Assembly: GCF_023195775.1 (NCBI RefSeq)
Contig: NZ_CP096205.1
Span: 1,550,001-1,614,000 of the forward strand
Reading direction: 5' to 3'
Origin: Flavobacterium azooxidireducens
Lineage (GTDB): Bacteria > Bacteroidota > Bacteroidia > Flavobacteriales > Flavobacteriaceae
Length of the DNA stretch: 64,000 nucleotides
Shown here piece by piece: positions 16,963 through 26,825 of the stretch (position 1 is the stretch's first letter; every line of letters starts with the position of its first letter). The translations under genes and the position numbers were made by a program. The notes under the pieces were generated by a model. It was not told the DNA's origin. It saw nothing but the letters and a program-made list of their open reading frames with translations, and did no database searches.

Positions 16963-18258
16963 TTACCACAATTTTTTTTTAAATAATTTATAAGAAGCTA
17001 CAACCGAAATTGTACCAGTGTTCACATTTGAAATATTTCTGAATATATAATAATCTAATCCAACACTATATTTTTCATTAAATGAATAGCCTCCTCCGAT
17101 TTTTGCTAACGAAGAAAATTTTGATTTTGGTTCGTCAATAGTTAGTGATGGTGCTGAACTAGATGTGAATTCAAAGCTTAAATTTTCAGTTCTATTTAAA
17201 GGCAGAATAATACCATATGATGCATTGACGAATAATTTAGAATTATTATTCAAATCAAAATAATATCTTACTCCAACAGGAAGTTCAACAAACGAGTATT
17301 TATACTCACTTTTAAATTCTATATCATAACCAAAATAGGTTGTTACAGGTGTTTGAGCTGAAGGTATTTCTGTTGTAACTGTTCGTCCAATAACATTATT
17401 GTACCTTTTGGTAGATTGATCTTTGTAGCCTTGATAAGTTAGCGAAAAAATCAATGCCCATTTGTTTTTGCGATAGGGTAAAAGAATTTCAAACTCACCT
17501 CCAACTAAAAAATTCACAGACAAATCAGAATTCGTGTGTTCTAATGTTCTTTTCCCGGTGGTTGAAGAAAAAGATACATCAGACTTTAGACCGGTGTTAA
17601 TTGAACCACCAGCTAATGCTCTAAAAACGTATTTAGATTTTGTTTTATTTTCTAAAAAATCAACATATTCTCCATTTATACATTGATTATAATCTGAAAA
17701 ATAATCAATAAACATTTTTTGTTTATACTTTAACTTACGTAGTTTTTCGGCAGAATTATCTCGGCATTTTACGTTATTGTATAATTCTGTACGATAAACG
17801 AAATCTTCAATTATCTTACCGTCCTTATTTTCATAACGTTTAAAAATCAGTTGTTTTATTTCTTCATTTTCGTTTTTATAAAAGAACAACCCAGTAGAGA
17901 CATCTTCATATAACGAAGCTTTTCCTTCTACCAATACTTTTAATATTACTGGTTCAAGTTTCGGATTAAAACCCTCACTAGTTTTTTCTCGATCAATATT
18001 TACAACTTGTTTTTTATAATAATGAGGAGTGTTGTAAACTTGAAACGAATTGATTTGGTTAAAATCTGTTACTTCTGTTTTACCGTCTTCAGAAAGTTTA
18101 TATTCAACTTGTTTTGGTTGGTTTATCCAATCTTGATTTTTTATCCAACATTCAATTTTTTCATTTTGATTGTTTATAAAATATCCTTTTTCAAAAACAA
18201 CTTGACTGTAGCTGTTTGTTAAAAATAAAATGATTAATAATTGCAATGTTTTTTTCAT
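16963..18258 (-). CDS. outer-membrane beta-barrel protein, paralogue A
   Basis: The frame is open to 18459, but the start is set at ATG 18258, which gives MKKTLQLLIILFLTNSYSQ, a clear signal peptide shared with its two sisters. The 431-residue product has a conserved N-terminal region of about 200 residues (VVFEKGYFINNQNEKIECW; CRDNSAEKLRKLKYKQ) and a C-terminal beta-barrel-like half with alternating aromatic strands (PVGVRYYFDLNNNSKLFVNAS) that ends in an aromatic residue. Its first 440 bases are nearly identical to paralogue C. Function unknown; the family is likely outer-membrane. Confidence 0.8.
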   Translation of the reverse strand: MKKTLQLLIILFLTNSYSQVVFEKGYFINNQNEKIECWIKNQDWINQPKQVEYKLSEDGKTEVTDFNQINSFQVYNTPHYYKKQVVNIDREKTSEGFNPKLEPVILKVLVEGKASLYEDVSTGLFFYKNENEEIKQLIFKRYENKDGKIIEDFVYRTELYNNVKCRDNSAEKLRKLKYKQKMFIDYFSDYNQCINGEYVDFLENKTKSKYVFRALAGGSINTGLKSDVSFSSTTGKRTLEHTNSDLSVNFLVGGEFEILLPYRKNKWALIFSLTYQGYKDQSTKRYNNVIGRTVTTEIPSAQTPVTTYFGYDIEFKSEYKYSFVELPVGVRYYFDLNNNSKLFVNASYGIILPLNRTENLSFEFTSSSAPSLTIDEPKSKFSSLAKIGGGYSFNEKYSVGLDYYIFRNISNVNTGTISVVASYKLFKKKLW

Positions 18259-18310
18259 TGGATTAGATTTAAAATTTATTGAAAGGAAAAAGCTTTTTGA
18301 TTTTTTATTG

Positions 18311-19525
18311 CTAAAGAAATCGATAAGAAGCTTGCACCGAAAATGCAACAATATCACTTTGTGGGAGTTGAACGGTAGAATAGTTTCCTGATAATGAATA
18401 TTTATTATTGTAAACATAACCAACGCTAATTTGCTTTCCTTTTGTTTGTCTTGATGCATCTAGAATTCTTAAAGGAACACCATAATTGATTTCAGGATCA
18501 TAGCTCCTGTTTTCTGTTTTATCAATTATAAAAATAAATTTATAAGCAATCCCTAAAAAGAGTTTGGAGTTTTTATTTAAATGAAAATAATGTCTAAGTC
18601 CAAGAGGTATATCTAGATATGAATATGAGTCCTCTAAGCTTAAAGTTCCGTTATATCCTCCGTATAAATCTCTTGGGCTAGTAGAAAATTCTTGATTTTG
18701 TTGTGATTGATAATTTGGAGCAATAAATATTGACCATTTGTTTTTGTGAAAAGGCAATAACATTTCTGCTTCAAAACCGAGCATAAAATTAATGTTAGAT
18801 GACGATTTATATTTCAATGGTCTATTTTCAAAAAAACCTACAGTAACTATTGATTCCATTGTGTAAAAGTTGACTCCACCGAATGCTTTGAGGTTAAATT
18901 CAGTTTTCGTTTTACTTTCATTAAATTCACTATAATTTGCATTAGAACATTCATTAAAATCAATAACGTAATTAACTAACGAATTTTGTTTGTAATTAAT
19001 TTTACGTAGTTTTTCGGCAGAATTATCTCGACATTTTAGATTGTTATACAATTCTGTTCGGAACGAAAAATCTTCATTTATTTTACCATCATTATCAGCA
19101 TAATTTTTATAAACAAGTTGCTTAATGTCCCCATTGTCAATTTTATAAAAATAGGTGCTGCGGGAAATGTCTGCAAATAATGTTGCTTTACCCTCTACCA
19201 AAACCCGTAAGATTATTGTTTCAAGTTTCGGATTAAAACCTTCAATTTTTGTTTCTCGATCAATATTTACAGCTTGTTTTTTATAATAATGATGAGTGTT
19301 ATAAACTTGAAAAGAATTGATTTGGTTAAAATCTGTTACTTCTGTTTTACCGTCTTCTGAAAGTTTGTATTCAATTTGTTTAGGTTGATTTATCCAATCT
19401 TGATTTTTTATCAAACATTCAATTTTTTCATTTTGATTGTTTACAAAATATCCTTTTTCAAAAACAACTTGACTGTAGCTGTTTGTTAAAAATAAAATAA
19501 TTAGTAAGTGGAATATTTTTTTCAT
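18311..19525 (-). CDS. outer-membrane beta-barrel protein, paralogue B
   Basis: This 404-residue sister has signal peptide MKKIFHLLIILFLTNSYSQ and a similar N-terminal region (VVFEKGYFVNNQNEKIEC). Its barrel half differs from A but shares the ending of C (QSDIVAFSVQASYRFL versus QSNIIGFSLQGSYRFL). The 50-60 bases upstream of the start are almost the same as those upstream of A, including the distal end of the neighbouring gene. This points to segmental duplication of a unit spanning one gene and its spacer. Confidence 0.8.
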   Translation of the reverse strand: MKKIFHLLIILFLTNSYSQVVFEKGYFVNNQNEKIECLIKNQDWINQPKQIEYKLSEDGKTEVTDFNQINSFQVYNTHHYYKKQAVNIDRETKIEGFNPKLETIILRVLVEGKATLFADISRSTYFYKIDNGDIKQLVYKNYADNDGKINEDFSFRTELYNNLKCRDNSAEKLRKINYKQNSLVNYVIDFNECSNANYSEFNESKTKTEFNLKAFGGVNFYTMESIVTVGFFENRPLKYKSSSNINFMLGFEAEMLLPFHKNKWSIFIAPNYQSQQNQEFSTSPRDLYGGYNGTLSLEDSYSYLDIPLGLRHYFHLNKNSKLFLGIAYKFIFIIDKTENRSYDPEINYGVPLRILDASRQTKGKQISVGYVYNNKYSLSGNYSTVQLPQSDIVAFSVQASYRFL

Positions 19526-19587
19526 TGGATTAGATTTAAAATTTATTGAAAGGAAAAAGCTTTTTGATTTTTTGATATTTTTTATTG

Positions 19588-20871
19588 CTAAAGAAATCGA
19601 TAAGAACCTTGTAGCGAAAATCCAATAATATTGCTTTGAGATAATTGCAAAATTGAATAATTCGCAGAAATTGATAACTTAGAATTAACTACATAGCCTA
19701 CGCCAAACTTTGTAGAACCTGAAGCTTTGGAGTTTGTGTTTTCAATCCTTAATGGAGGCAGAATTGGATGTGAAGCTAATGTTTCAAAACTAACGTTTTC
19801 AGTTGTGCTTAAATTCAAAATAAACCCATAAGAAGCATTGATGAAAAATTTGTTTTTTTCATTTACGTTAAAGTAATATCTAATTCCAATAGGTACTTCA
19901 ATAAAAGTATATTTGTGTTCTCTTTCAATTTTCAAAGTATAACTAAAATACGTATTTACAGGACCTTGAGATGGAATCGTTGAAATCATATAATAGCGAC
20001 CCATAAAATCATTATAAATTGTAGAAGATTCATTTTTATAACTTTGAAATGTTGGAGAAATAAATATTCCCCATTTGTTTTTATTAAATGGAAGAAGCAT
20101 TTCAAATTCGGCACCTATAATTGCATTGACTGAGATATCCGAATTAGTGTGTTTTATTGATGCATTGTGTTCGGAGGGAAAAAAATTGATTTCCGTTTTC
20201 ATATTTGTATTAATTGCTGTTCCTGCGATTGCTTTTAAATTATACAAAAACTTAGTTTGATTTTCTGTATAATTCTTAAAATCATTATTAACACATTGAT
20301 TATAATCGGTAAAATAATTAACTAGCGAATTTTGTTTATAATTAATTTTACGTAGTTTTTCTGCCGAATTATCCCGGCATTTTACGTTATTGTATAATTC
20401 TGTGCGATAAGAGAAATCTTCAATAATCTTAACGTCCTTATTTTCATAACGTTTAAAAATCAGTTGTTTTATTTCTTCATTTTCGTTTTTATAAAAGAAC
20501 AACCCAGTAGAGACATCTTCATATAACGAAGCTTTTCCTTCTACCAACACTTTTAATATAACTGGTTCAAGTTTCGGATTAAAACCCTCACTATTTTTTT
20601 CTCGATCAATATTTACAACTTGTTTTTTATAATAATGCGGAGTGTTGTAAACTTGAAAAGAATTGATTTGGTTAAAATCTGTTACTTCTGTTTTACCGTC
20701 TTCTGAAAGTTTGTATTCAATTTGTTTAGGTTGGTTTATCCAATCTTGATTTTTTATCCAACATTCAATTTTTTCATTTTGATTGTTTACAAAATATCCT
20801 TTTTCAAAAACAACTTGACTGTAGCTGTTTGTTAAAAATAAAATGATTAATAATTGCAATGTTTTTTTCAT
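19588..20871 (-). CDS. outer-membrane beta-barrel protein, paralogue C
   Basis: The start at ATG 20871 (MKKTLQLLIILFLTNSYSQ) is preferred over an upstream in-frame ATG at 20895 that would put extra residues before the signal peptide. The 427-residue product is the first gene of the three-gene minus-strand array and the only one with a good promoter. The N-terminal half is nearly the same as paralogue A, while the C-terminal barrel strands (IEVPIGIRYYFNVNEKNKFFINAS) are related but distinct. A surface or porin-like role is likely but unproven. Confidence 0.8.
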   Translation of the reverse strand: MKKTLQLLIILFLTNSYSQVVFEKGYFVNNQNEKIECWIKNQDWINQPKQIEYKLSEDGKTEVTDFNQINSFQVYNTPHYYKKQVVNIDREKNSEGFNPKLEPVILKVLVEGKASLYEDVSTGLFFYKNENEEIKQLIFKRYENKDVKIIEDFSYRTELYNNVKCRDNSAEKLRKINYKQNSLVNYFTDYNQCVNNDFKNYTENQTKFLYNLKAIAGTAINTNMKTEINFFPSEHNASIKHTNSDISVNAIIGAEFEMLLPFNKNKWGIFISPTFQSYKNESSTIYNDFMGRYYMISTIPSQGPVNTYFSYTLKIEREHKYTFIEVPIGIRYYFNVNEKNKFFINASYGFILNLSTTENVSFETLASHPILPPLRIENTNSKASGSTKFGVGYVVNSKLSISANYSILQLSQSNIIGFSLQGSYRFL

Positions 20872-20892
20872 TGGATTAGATTTTAAATTTAT

Positions 20893-20926
20893 CAAACATA
20901 TAAAAAATTTCCGTAGTTTTTAGCAA
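20893..20926 (-). promoter_or_regulatory. promoter of the beta-barrel array
   Basis: On the minus strand TATGTTTG (20900-20893) matches TAnnTTTG, and a TTG lies 23 bases upstream (20926-20924), within the usual spacing. It lies 22 bases before the start of paralogue C. No comparable promoter is seen in front of A or B, so the three are probably one transcript. Confidence 0.6.
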
Positions 20927-21162
20927 TAAAAGTAAAATAAAAAGAGGGTTTTTCTTAAGATTCATAAATGTGTTGTTTTCAGTTTTCAAAGATTAAAAAG
21001 CAATTCAACTTTAAATTTAATTAGTTAGAGAAGGCATCTTTTTTTCACTTTTTTCACTCTACTGCCACAAATTCAATATGTTAATTTTTAATTAATGACA
21101 GAAAAAAGTGATTTAAACAACATAATTTTACTATTTTTATGGATTGATTTTATAGCTGTTCG

Positions 21163-23817
21163 ATGATTAATAAACCAAATTCATACTTTTTTAGAAAAAG
21201 TTTTTCGTTTTTTCTGTTACTCTTTTCTACTATTGTTTTCTCTCAAAACGAGACAAACCATTGGTATTTTGGAGAAAATTCGGGCATGAACTTTAGTGAC
21301 GGATTGTTTCAAGTACTTAATGATGGCAGTATGGATACTCCAGCCGGATGTGCAAGTATTTCCGACAAAGATGGAAATCTATTGTTCTATACAAACGGCA
21401 GAGTAGTTTGGAATAGAAACCACGAAATTATTGAAGATGCATTTTACTTGGCAAATGAAATTGAAGACATTCAAACCACTATCATTATTCCAAAACCTAA
21501 TGATGAATCAACCTATTATATTTTTTCGGCCAAAGAAAACCAAGTTAACGGATTAATTCATTCTATAATTCGTTTTACCCCTGAGTTTCCTTTGGGTTAT
21601 TTGGAAGAACAAAACATTTTGATGGAGCGTGAACCAATAAGCAGAATTGCTGCAATTCATCACGCAGAAAGCAATACCATACGATTAATTACTTTTGGAA
21701 AAGAGGAAAACACAGCCATTTCGCCAAGAAATACTTTTAGAGTTTATAATATTACAGAAAATGGTATTTCGGCTCCACAGGTCTATACCCAAGATGATCA
21801 GGCTTTAGGTCCAAAAGGAACCATGAAAATTTCTCCAAACGGTGAGCGAATTGCTGTAACTGATTATGACAATATGTTAATTTATTTATATGACTTCAAT
21901 AATGAAAATAACACATTTAGTCTTTCCAAAAAATTTAGTACCACTCCACGATTAGGGTTGTTAATTAATCCTTACGGCCTTGAATTTTCACAAAATTCTG
22001 ATGTGCTTTATTATTCGGGCAACAACTTTGTTGTTCAAGTCGAGCTCAATCCAATAGAGGAGCCTTATCTCCTTCCTCTTTTTACCGTACCAAATGCTAA
22101 ATCGATGCAATTAGCTCGAAATGGAAAAATTTATATAGCTCAGGGAACAGAGGATAACCCTTCAGGAAGAATTAGTGTGATAAATAAACCTCACCTTCCG
22201 GCAGAAGCTTGTGATTTTCAAGAAAATGCAGTGAGCTTAAATCCAAATAAATCAACAAGAGGATTGCCAATTTTTGTTGCCTCTTTTTTAAGAAACAGAA
22301 TAATTATTGAAGACGATTGCGTTGATGCAATTTTCAATTTTGAGCTTGATGCATACGCTCCAATACAATCTGTTTTGTGGGACTTTGGAGACGGAACAAC
22401 ATCAACTTTAATGAACCCCACCCACCAGTTCTCAACTTCCGGGATGCACTTTATTAAAGCCACAATAGTCATAAATGATTATCCGGTTGTTCTTTATAAA
22501 GATTTAGAAGTATATCCTTTACCATCTCTTGATCCAAACCAAGTGCTTATTCAATGTGATTCCGATAATGATGGAGTATCATTTTTTAATCTTGAGGAAA
22601 TTGGAAATAAAATGAATAATCCAAATCCGGATTATGAATATTATTTTTATAAGACTTTAAACGATGCAACCCTCGACACCAATCAAATAGAAGGTCATGA
22701 AACTTATCAAAATCAAACAAATCCCGAAGAAATTTTTGTAAAAATCATCAGTCTGGAAGGCTGCGAATCAATTAGTAATTTTTTCATTGAATCATCCTAT
22801 ATTGTTCTAGACCCAATTGCCAACATGTATATTTGCGAAGATTCCGATAATGTTTTAAATAATGGCGAAGGAACATTCAATATTGGTTTTAAAGAAGATG
22901 AAATCCGGAATTTATTCGGCATTCCACTTTCTTCTACAGTTAGTTTTTTTGAAAGTGAACAAGATGCTCAAACAAAAGCAAATCCTATCGAAGGTAGATA
23001 TTTTACTACATCAACAACAACAATTTGGGTTAGAATTGAAAATGATGATTTTTCGTGTGGTGGAATTGGTCCAATTCAATTGATTGTGAATGACGAAATA
23101 GTTTTAGATATTCAAGAAAGTTATATAATTTGTGATCCTTTAATTCAACCGGCCCCTGTTTTAGATGGAGGAATTGCCAATAACACTTGGATTTGGAGGA
23201 ATTCCGCAGGAATAGTTTTATCTAATTCAAGGCAGTTTACGTTAACAGAAAGCGGAAATTATTCTGTAACAGTTACAAAAACACAAAACGGAATTCAATG
23301 TACTGTAACTAAGAATTTTAGTGTTCGAAACACATATACACCTGTATTTAGAGTTGTAACAGTTGATGATAACCAAATTTATGTTTCGGTAACCGGCTTT
23401 AGTCTTTACGAATTTTCAATAAATGGATTCAACTATTATGGCGAAGGAACTTCTTATACGTTTACCAATGTTCCACCGGGTTTGTACACCGTGTATGTAA
23501 GAGATATTAATAAATGTGAAACACCAATAAGTACGGAGGTTTTTATACTCAGTTTCCCTAAATATTTTACTCCAAACGGAGACGGTGAAAATGATTATTG
23601 GAAACTTAGTGATGAAGTAACAAATTTGTATCCGGATTTAAAAATCTATATTTATAATCGTTACGGAATTTTATTATTCTATATGGATTCTAATAACATT
23701 TTAAATGGTTGGGATGGTACTTTTAATGGGAAATCATTGCCAGCTTCAGATTATTGGTATTCGGTTTATTTTGATGATGGTAGAAATATGAAAGGTCATT
23801 TTTCGCTCAAAAGATAA
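21163..23817 (+). CDS. secreted PKD-domain protein with T9SS type B sorting domain
   Basis: This 884-residue protein has a signal peptide (SFSFFLLLFSTIVFSQ, cleavage near residue 28). A WD/propeller-like region fills the first ~390 residues (NHWYFGENSGMNFS, ASISDKDGNLLFYTNG). A PKD domain follows around residues 395-460 (SVLWDFGDGTTS) and then Ig-like stretches. It ends in the type B C-terminal domain: PKYFTPNGDGENDYWKL then IYIYNRYGILLF and YWYSVYFDDGR. Such CTDs direct export by T9SS and attachment to or shedding from the cell surface, with SprE at 5757 as one machine part. Adhesion or matrix binding is a guess. Confidence 0.9.
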   Translation: MINKPNSYFFRKSFSFFLLLFSTIVFSQNETNHWYFGENSGMNFSDGLFQVLNDGSMDTPAGCASISDKDGNLLFYTNGRVVWNRNHEIIEDAFYLANEIEDIQTTIIIPKPNDESTYYIFSAKENQVNGLIHSIIRFTPEFPLGYLEEQNILMEREPISRIAAIHHAESNTIRLITFGKEENTAISPRNTFRVYNITENGISAPQVYTQDDQALGPKGTMKISPNGERIAVTDYDNMLIYLYDFNNENNTFSLSKKFSTTPRLGLLINPYGLEFSQNSDVLYYSGNNFVVQVELNPIEEPYLLPLFTVPNAKSMQLARNGKIYIAQGTEDNPSGRISVINKPHLPAEACDFQENAVSLNPNKSTRGLPIFVASFLRNRIIIEDDCVDAIFNFELDAYAPIQSVLWDFGDGTTSTLMNPTHQFSTSGMHFIKATIVINDYPVVLYKDLEVYPLPSLDPNQVLIQCDSDNDGVSFFNLEEIGNKMNNPNPDYEYYFYKTLNDATLDTNQIEGHETYQNQTNPEEIFVKIISLEGCESISNFFIESSYIVLDPIANMYICEDSDNVLNNGEGTFNIGFKEDEIRNLFGIPLSSTVSFFESEQDAQTKANPIEGRYFTTSTTTIWVRIENDDFSCGGIGPIQLIVNDEIVLDIQESYIICDPLIQPAPVLDGGIANNTWIWRNSAGIVLSNSRQFTLTESGNYSVTVTKTQNGIQCTVTKNFSVRNTYTPVFRVVTVDDNQIYVSVTGFSLYEFSINGFNYYGEGTSYTFTNVPPGLYTVYVRDINKCETPISTEVFILSFPKYFTPNGDGENDYWKLSDEVTNLYPDLKIYIYNRYGILLFYMDSNNILNGWDGTFNGKSLPASDYWYSVYFDDGRNMKGHFSLKR

Positions 23818-23871
23818 TGAATTCATCCCTTCACTTTTTAGTAATCAAAAATCAAAATCTTTTTTTATTTA

Positions 23872-23879
23872 TATCTTTG
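23872..23879 (+). promoter_or_regulatory. -7 promoter element upstream of the DPP-IV-like gene
   Basis: TATCTTTG matches TAnnTTTG exactly and lies 19 bases before the start codon, leaving a short leader of about a dozen bases. Confidence 0.6.
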
Positions 23880-23898
23880 AGAATCTAATTTTTTTAAG

Positions 23899-26241
23899 AT
23901 GAAATATTACGCTTCCGTTTTTGCTTTTTTACTATTCCAAACTATTTTCTCTCAAATATTATCGTTGCCCGAAATCATGAAAGGCGATGAGTTCATCGGT
24001 CATCAACCCGAAAATCACCGCTGGTCGATTGATGGTTCTACTCTTTATTTTGATTGGAATCCGAAAAACGAAAAAGGAAACAGTACTTATTTTTGGAAAA
24101 AAGGAATGAAATCGCCTCAATTGCTTCAAAAGGATATTTCATTTACAGAAGAAAATTTTGAAGATCAAAAGCAGTTTAATGAGGTTTTTTATATCCAAAA
24201 TGGCAATTTGTTTTCGTATGATAAAAAAACAAAAACCCACAAAAAAGTAATTGTTTCATCGGGGCGAATTTCAAATTTACAAAGAAGCGATAACCCGAAA
24301 CTAATTTTCTTCCAACAAAACAACAACATTTTTCAATTGGATTTGACTGATTTTTCAATGATTCAGCTCACCAATTTTAAACAAGGAAAAGAATCGGAAA
24401 AGAAAGAAAAAGAGAACTTTTTAATCAATCAACAAAAAGAATTATTTCAATTTGTAAACGATCAGGAAGCTCTAAAAGAATGGAATAAATCCAAATCAGA
24501 ATCAAACGAAAAAGCATTTCCAAAAGAATTTTTTTATGATAAAGTTTCGATGGAACAGCTTACACCATCACCAAATGGAAAGTTTGTCACGTTCAGACAA
24601 TCCGATTATCCCACATCAAACCCAACTAAAGTAGAACAATTTATTACCGCCGATGGTTATACTAAAAACACTAATGCTAGGGCAAAAGTATCAACAGAAA
24701 ATTTCTCCAAACACAAATTTGGTATTTATTCTGTCGAAAAGGATTCGGTTGCATTCGTTTCTTTTTCAAATTTGACCGGCATTTCAGAATTCCCGAAATA
24801 TTATCAAGAATATAATGATTTAAAGGATAAAGAAAAAACAGAAAAAGCAATTGTGATGCAAGCTCCCGTTTTCAATGAAGATGGAACTTTAGCTGTTTTT
24901 GAAATACGAAGTCAAGACAACAAAGACAGATGGATTGTGCAATTGGATTTGAATTCGGCGACCATTACCGAACTCGATCATCAACACGACGAAGCGTGGA
25001 TAGACGGTCCGGGAATTCCGGGTTATGCTTTCAGTCGAGGAACTTTGGGGTTTTTGAAAGATAATCAAACCATTTATTTTCAATCGGAAGCCAGTGGTTT
25101 TTCGCATTTGTATTTGATGAATTTAAAAAACAAGAAAAAAACGCAACTCACCAAAGGCAATTGGGAAGTTCGAAATGTCAAGCCTTCCATCGACGGAAAA
25201 TCATTTTACATTACCACAAACACAACACATCCAGGCAATCGAGAATTCTATAAATTAGATATCACTTCGCAAAAAATGACTCCGATTTTAACCAAAGAAG
25301 GAGCTCACGAAGTAGAAATTTCTCCCGACGAAAAAACGTTGTTGGTTCGTTATTCTTCTAAAAATAAACCGTGGGAATTGTATGTTGCAGATAACAAACC
25401 GAACACGACTTTAGAGCAAATTACCTTTTCAACCACTAAAACGTTTGATAATTATCCTTGGAAATCACCCGAAGTTATCACCTTCAAAGCCAAAGACGGA
25501 ACAGATGTTTATGCTCGAATTTATGAACCAAAACCAGAAATTAAAAACAAAGCAGCCATCATTTTTGTACACGGAGCAGGTTATTTGCAAAATGCTCATA
25601 ATTTTTGGAGTAGCTATCATCGTGAATATATGTTTCACAATTTGCTGACCGATTTAGGTTATACGGTTTTAGATATCGATTATCGTGGAAGCGATGGTTA
25701 TGGTCGCAATGTTCGAACCGGAATTTATCGTCATATGGGCGGATTAGATTTAGAAGATCATTTAGACGGAAAACAATTCTTGGTTTCACAAAAAGGAATT
25801 AATGAAACTCGAGTTGGTATTTACGGCGGTTCCTACGGCGGTTTTATTACATTAATGGCGTTGCTAACTCAGCCCGGAGAGTTTAAAGCAGGAGCAGCCT
25901 TACGTTCAGTGACAGATTGGGCTCATTACAACCACGGTTATACGGGAAATATTTTGAATTTTCCGGAAACCGATCCAAAAGCTTATCAAAAAAGTTCACC
26001 AATTTATTTTGCTGATAAATTGCAAGATAAATTATTGATGATGCACGGAATGGTGGACAACAATGTACAATTTCAAGATGTTGTTCGTTTATCGCAACGA
26101 TTTATCGAATTAGGAAAAAAAGATTGGGATTTAGCAGTCTATCCGGTGGAATCGCACGGATTTAAAGAAACCTATTCGTGGGTAGATGAATACACTCGAA
26201 TTTTGAATTTGTTTAATGAATCGTTATTGAAGAAGGATTAA
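23899..26241 (+). CDS. S9 family dipeptidyl-peptidase IV-like serine peptidase
   Basis: This 780-residue exported enzyme has a signal peptide (KYYASVFAFLLFQTIFSQ). A beta-propeller region spans about residues 30-510. The catalytic alpha/beta hydrolase has the nucleophile in GIYGGSYGGF (Ser645), the acid in HGMVDNNVQF (Asp720) and His753 in VESHGF. The DPP-IV type double-glycine nucleophile elbow is intact. It should release dipeptides from oligopeptides, complementing the prolyl oligopeptidase at 14777. Downstream lies a dispersed palindromic repeat rather than a typical terminator. Confidence 0.92.
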   Translation: MKYYASVFAFLLFQTIFSQILSLPEIMKGDEFIGHQPENHRWSIDGSTLYFDWNPKNEKGNSTYFWKKGMKSPQLLQKDISFTEENFEDQKQFNEVFYIQNGNLFSYDKKTKTHKKVIVSSGRISNLQRSDNPKLIFFQQNNNIFQLDLTDFSMIQLTNFKQGKESEKKEKENFLINQQKELFQFVNDQEALKEWNKSKSESNEKAFPKEFFYDKVSMEQLTPSPNGKFVTFRQSDYPTSNPTKVEQFITADGYTKNTNARAKVSTENFSKHKFGIYSVEKDSVAFVSFSNLTGISEFPKYYQEYNDLKDKEKTEKAIVMQAPVFNEDGTLAVFEIRSQDNKDRWIVQLDLNSATITELDHQHDEAWIDGPGIPGYAFSRGTLGFLKDNQTIYFQSEASGFSHLYLMNLKNKKKTQLTKGNWEVRNVKPSIDGKSFYITTNTTHPGNREFYKLDITSQKMTPILTKEGAHEVEISPDEKTLLVRYSSKNKPWELYVADNKPNTTLEQITFSTTKTFDNYPWKSPEVITFKAKDGTDVYARIYEPKPEIKNKAAIIFVHGAGYLQNAHNFWSSYHREYMFHNLLTDLGYTVLDIDYRGSDGYGRNVRTGIYRHMGGLDLEDHLDGKQFLVSQKGINETRVGIYGGSYGGFITLMALLTQPGEFKAGAALRSVTDWAHYNHGYTGNILNFPETDPKAYQKSSPIYFADKLQDKLLMMHGMVDNNVQFQDVVRLSQRFIELGKKDWDLAVYPVESHGFKETYSWVDEYTRILNLFNESLLKKD

Positions 26242-26247
26242 TTATTA

Positions 26248-26304
26248 GCCGCTGATTCACTGATTTTTTAAAATTAAAAAGGGCATAATCTGCGAATCAG
26301 CGGC
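26248..26304. repeat. dispersed palindromic repeat, copy 1
   Basis: GCCGCTGATTC (26248-26258) and GAATCAGCGGC (26294-26304) form perfect 11-base arms around an AT-rich 35-base spacer. The same arms, with the same CACTGATTTT and AATCTGC inner parts, occur at 49651-49706. It is an intergenic repeat of unknown function, and it may act as a transcription-end or mRNA-stability element. Confidence 0.75.
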
Positions 26305-26343
26305 GAAGAAAATATAAAAAAATTTGTGTTAATTCGTGTAACC

Positions 26344-26359
26344 TGCCTGCCGGCAGGCA
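26344..26359. repeat. GC-rich 16-base perfect palindrome
   Basis: TGCCTGCCGGCAGGCA is a complete 16-base palindrome in AT-rich surroundings. It is flanked by phrases of a dispersed repeat (GTTAATTCGTG before, TTCGTGGC after), as if inserted into it. Confidence 0.7.
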
Positions 26360-26392
26360 AGTTCGTGGCTAAAAATAAGAATCAAAAGTAAA

Positions 26393-26824
26393 ATGCAACT
26401 AAAAGAAATCACAACCAAAGCAGAAATGCTTCAACAATTGCCTTTAATTCAGCAATTGTATCCTGAATTTACCGAACAAATTTACGGTGATTTGTTAGAC
26501 GAAATGTTGCCTAATAATTACAAACAATTGGTTGCATACGAGAATGAAATACCTGTTGGACTTTCCGGTTTTTGGGTCGGAACCAAATTGTGGTGCGGAA
26601 AATATTTAGAATTAGACAATGTGATCGTTCATCCGAATCATCGTTCCAAAGGTGTTGGCAAATTATTGACAGAACATTTAAATCAGAAAGCTATTGATTT
26701 AGGTTGTAAAGTCGTTGCTTTAGATGCTTATACAAATAATTTCCCGGCTCATAAATTTTATTTTAACCACGGATTTGTGCCGAAAGGATTTCATTTTGTA
26801 AAATTTTTGGAGGAGAAGAGTTAA
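26393..26824 (+). CDS. GNAT family N-acetyltransferase
   Basis: This 143-residue enzyme has the GNAT fold. The acetyl-CoA motif is HPNHRSKGVGKLLTEHL (about residues 83-99), preceded by the beta strand LELDNVIV and followed by the C-terminal ALDAYTNNFPAHKFYFNHGF motif B. The acceptor cannot be inferred from the sequence. It stands alone, next to a toxin-antitoxin pair on the other strand. Confidence 0.88.
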   Translation: MQLKEITTKAEMLQQLPLIQQLYPEFTEQIYGDLLDEMLPNNYKQLVAYENEIPVGLSGFWVGTKLWCGKYLELDNVIVHPNHRSKGVGKLLTEHLNQKAIDLGCKVVALDAYTNNFPAHKFYFNHGFVPKGFHFVKFLEEKS

Positions 26825-26825
26825 T

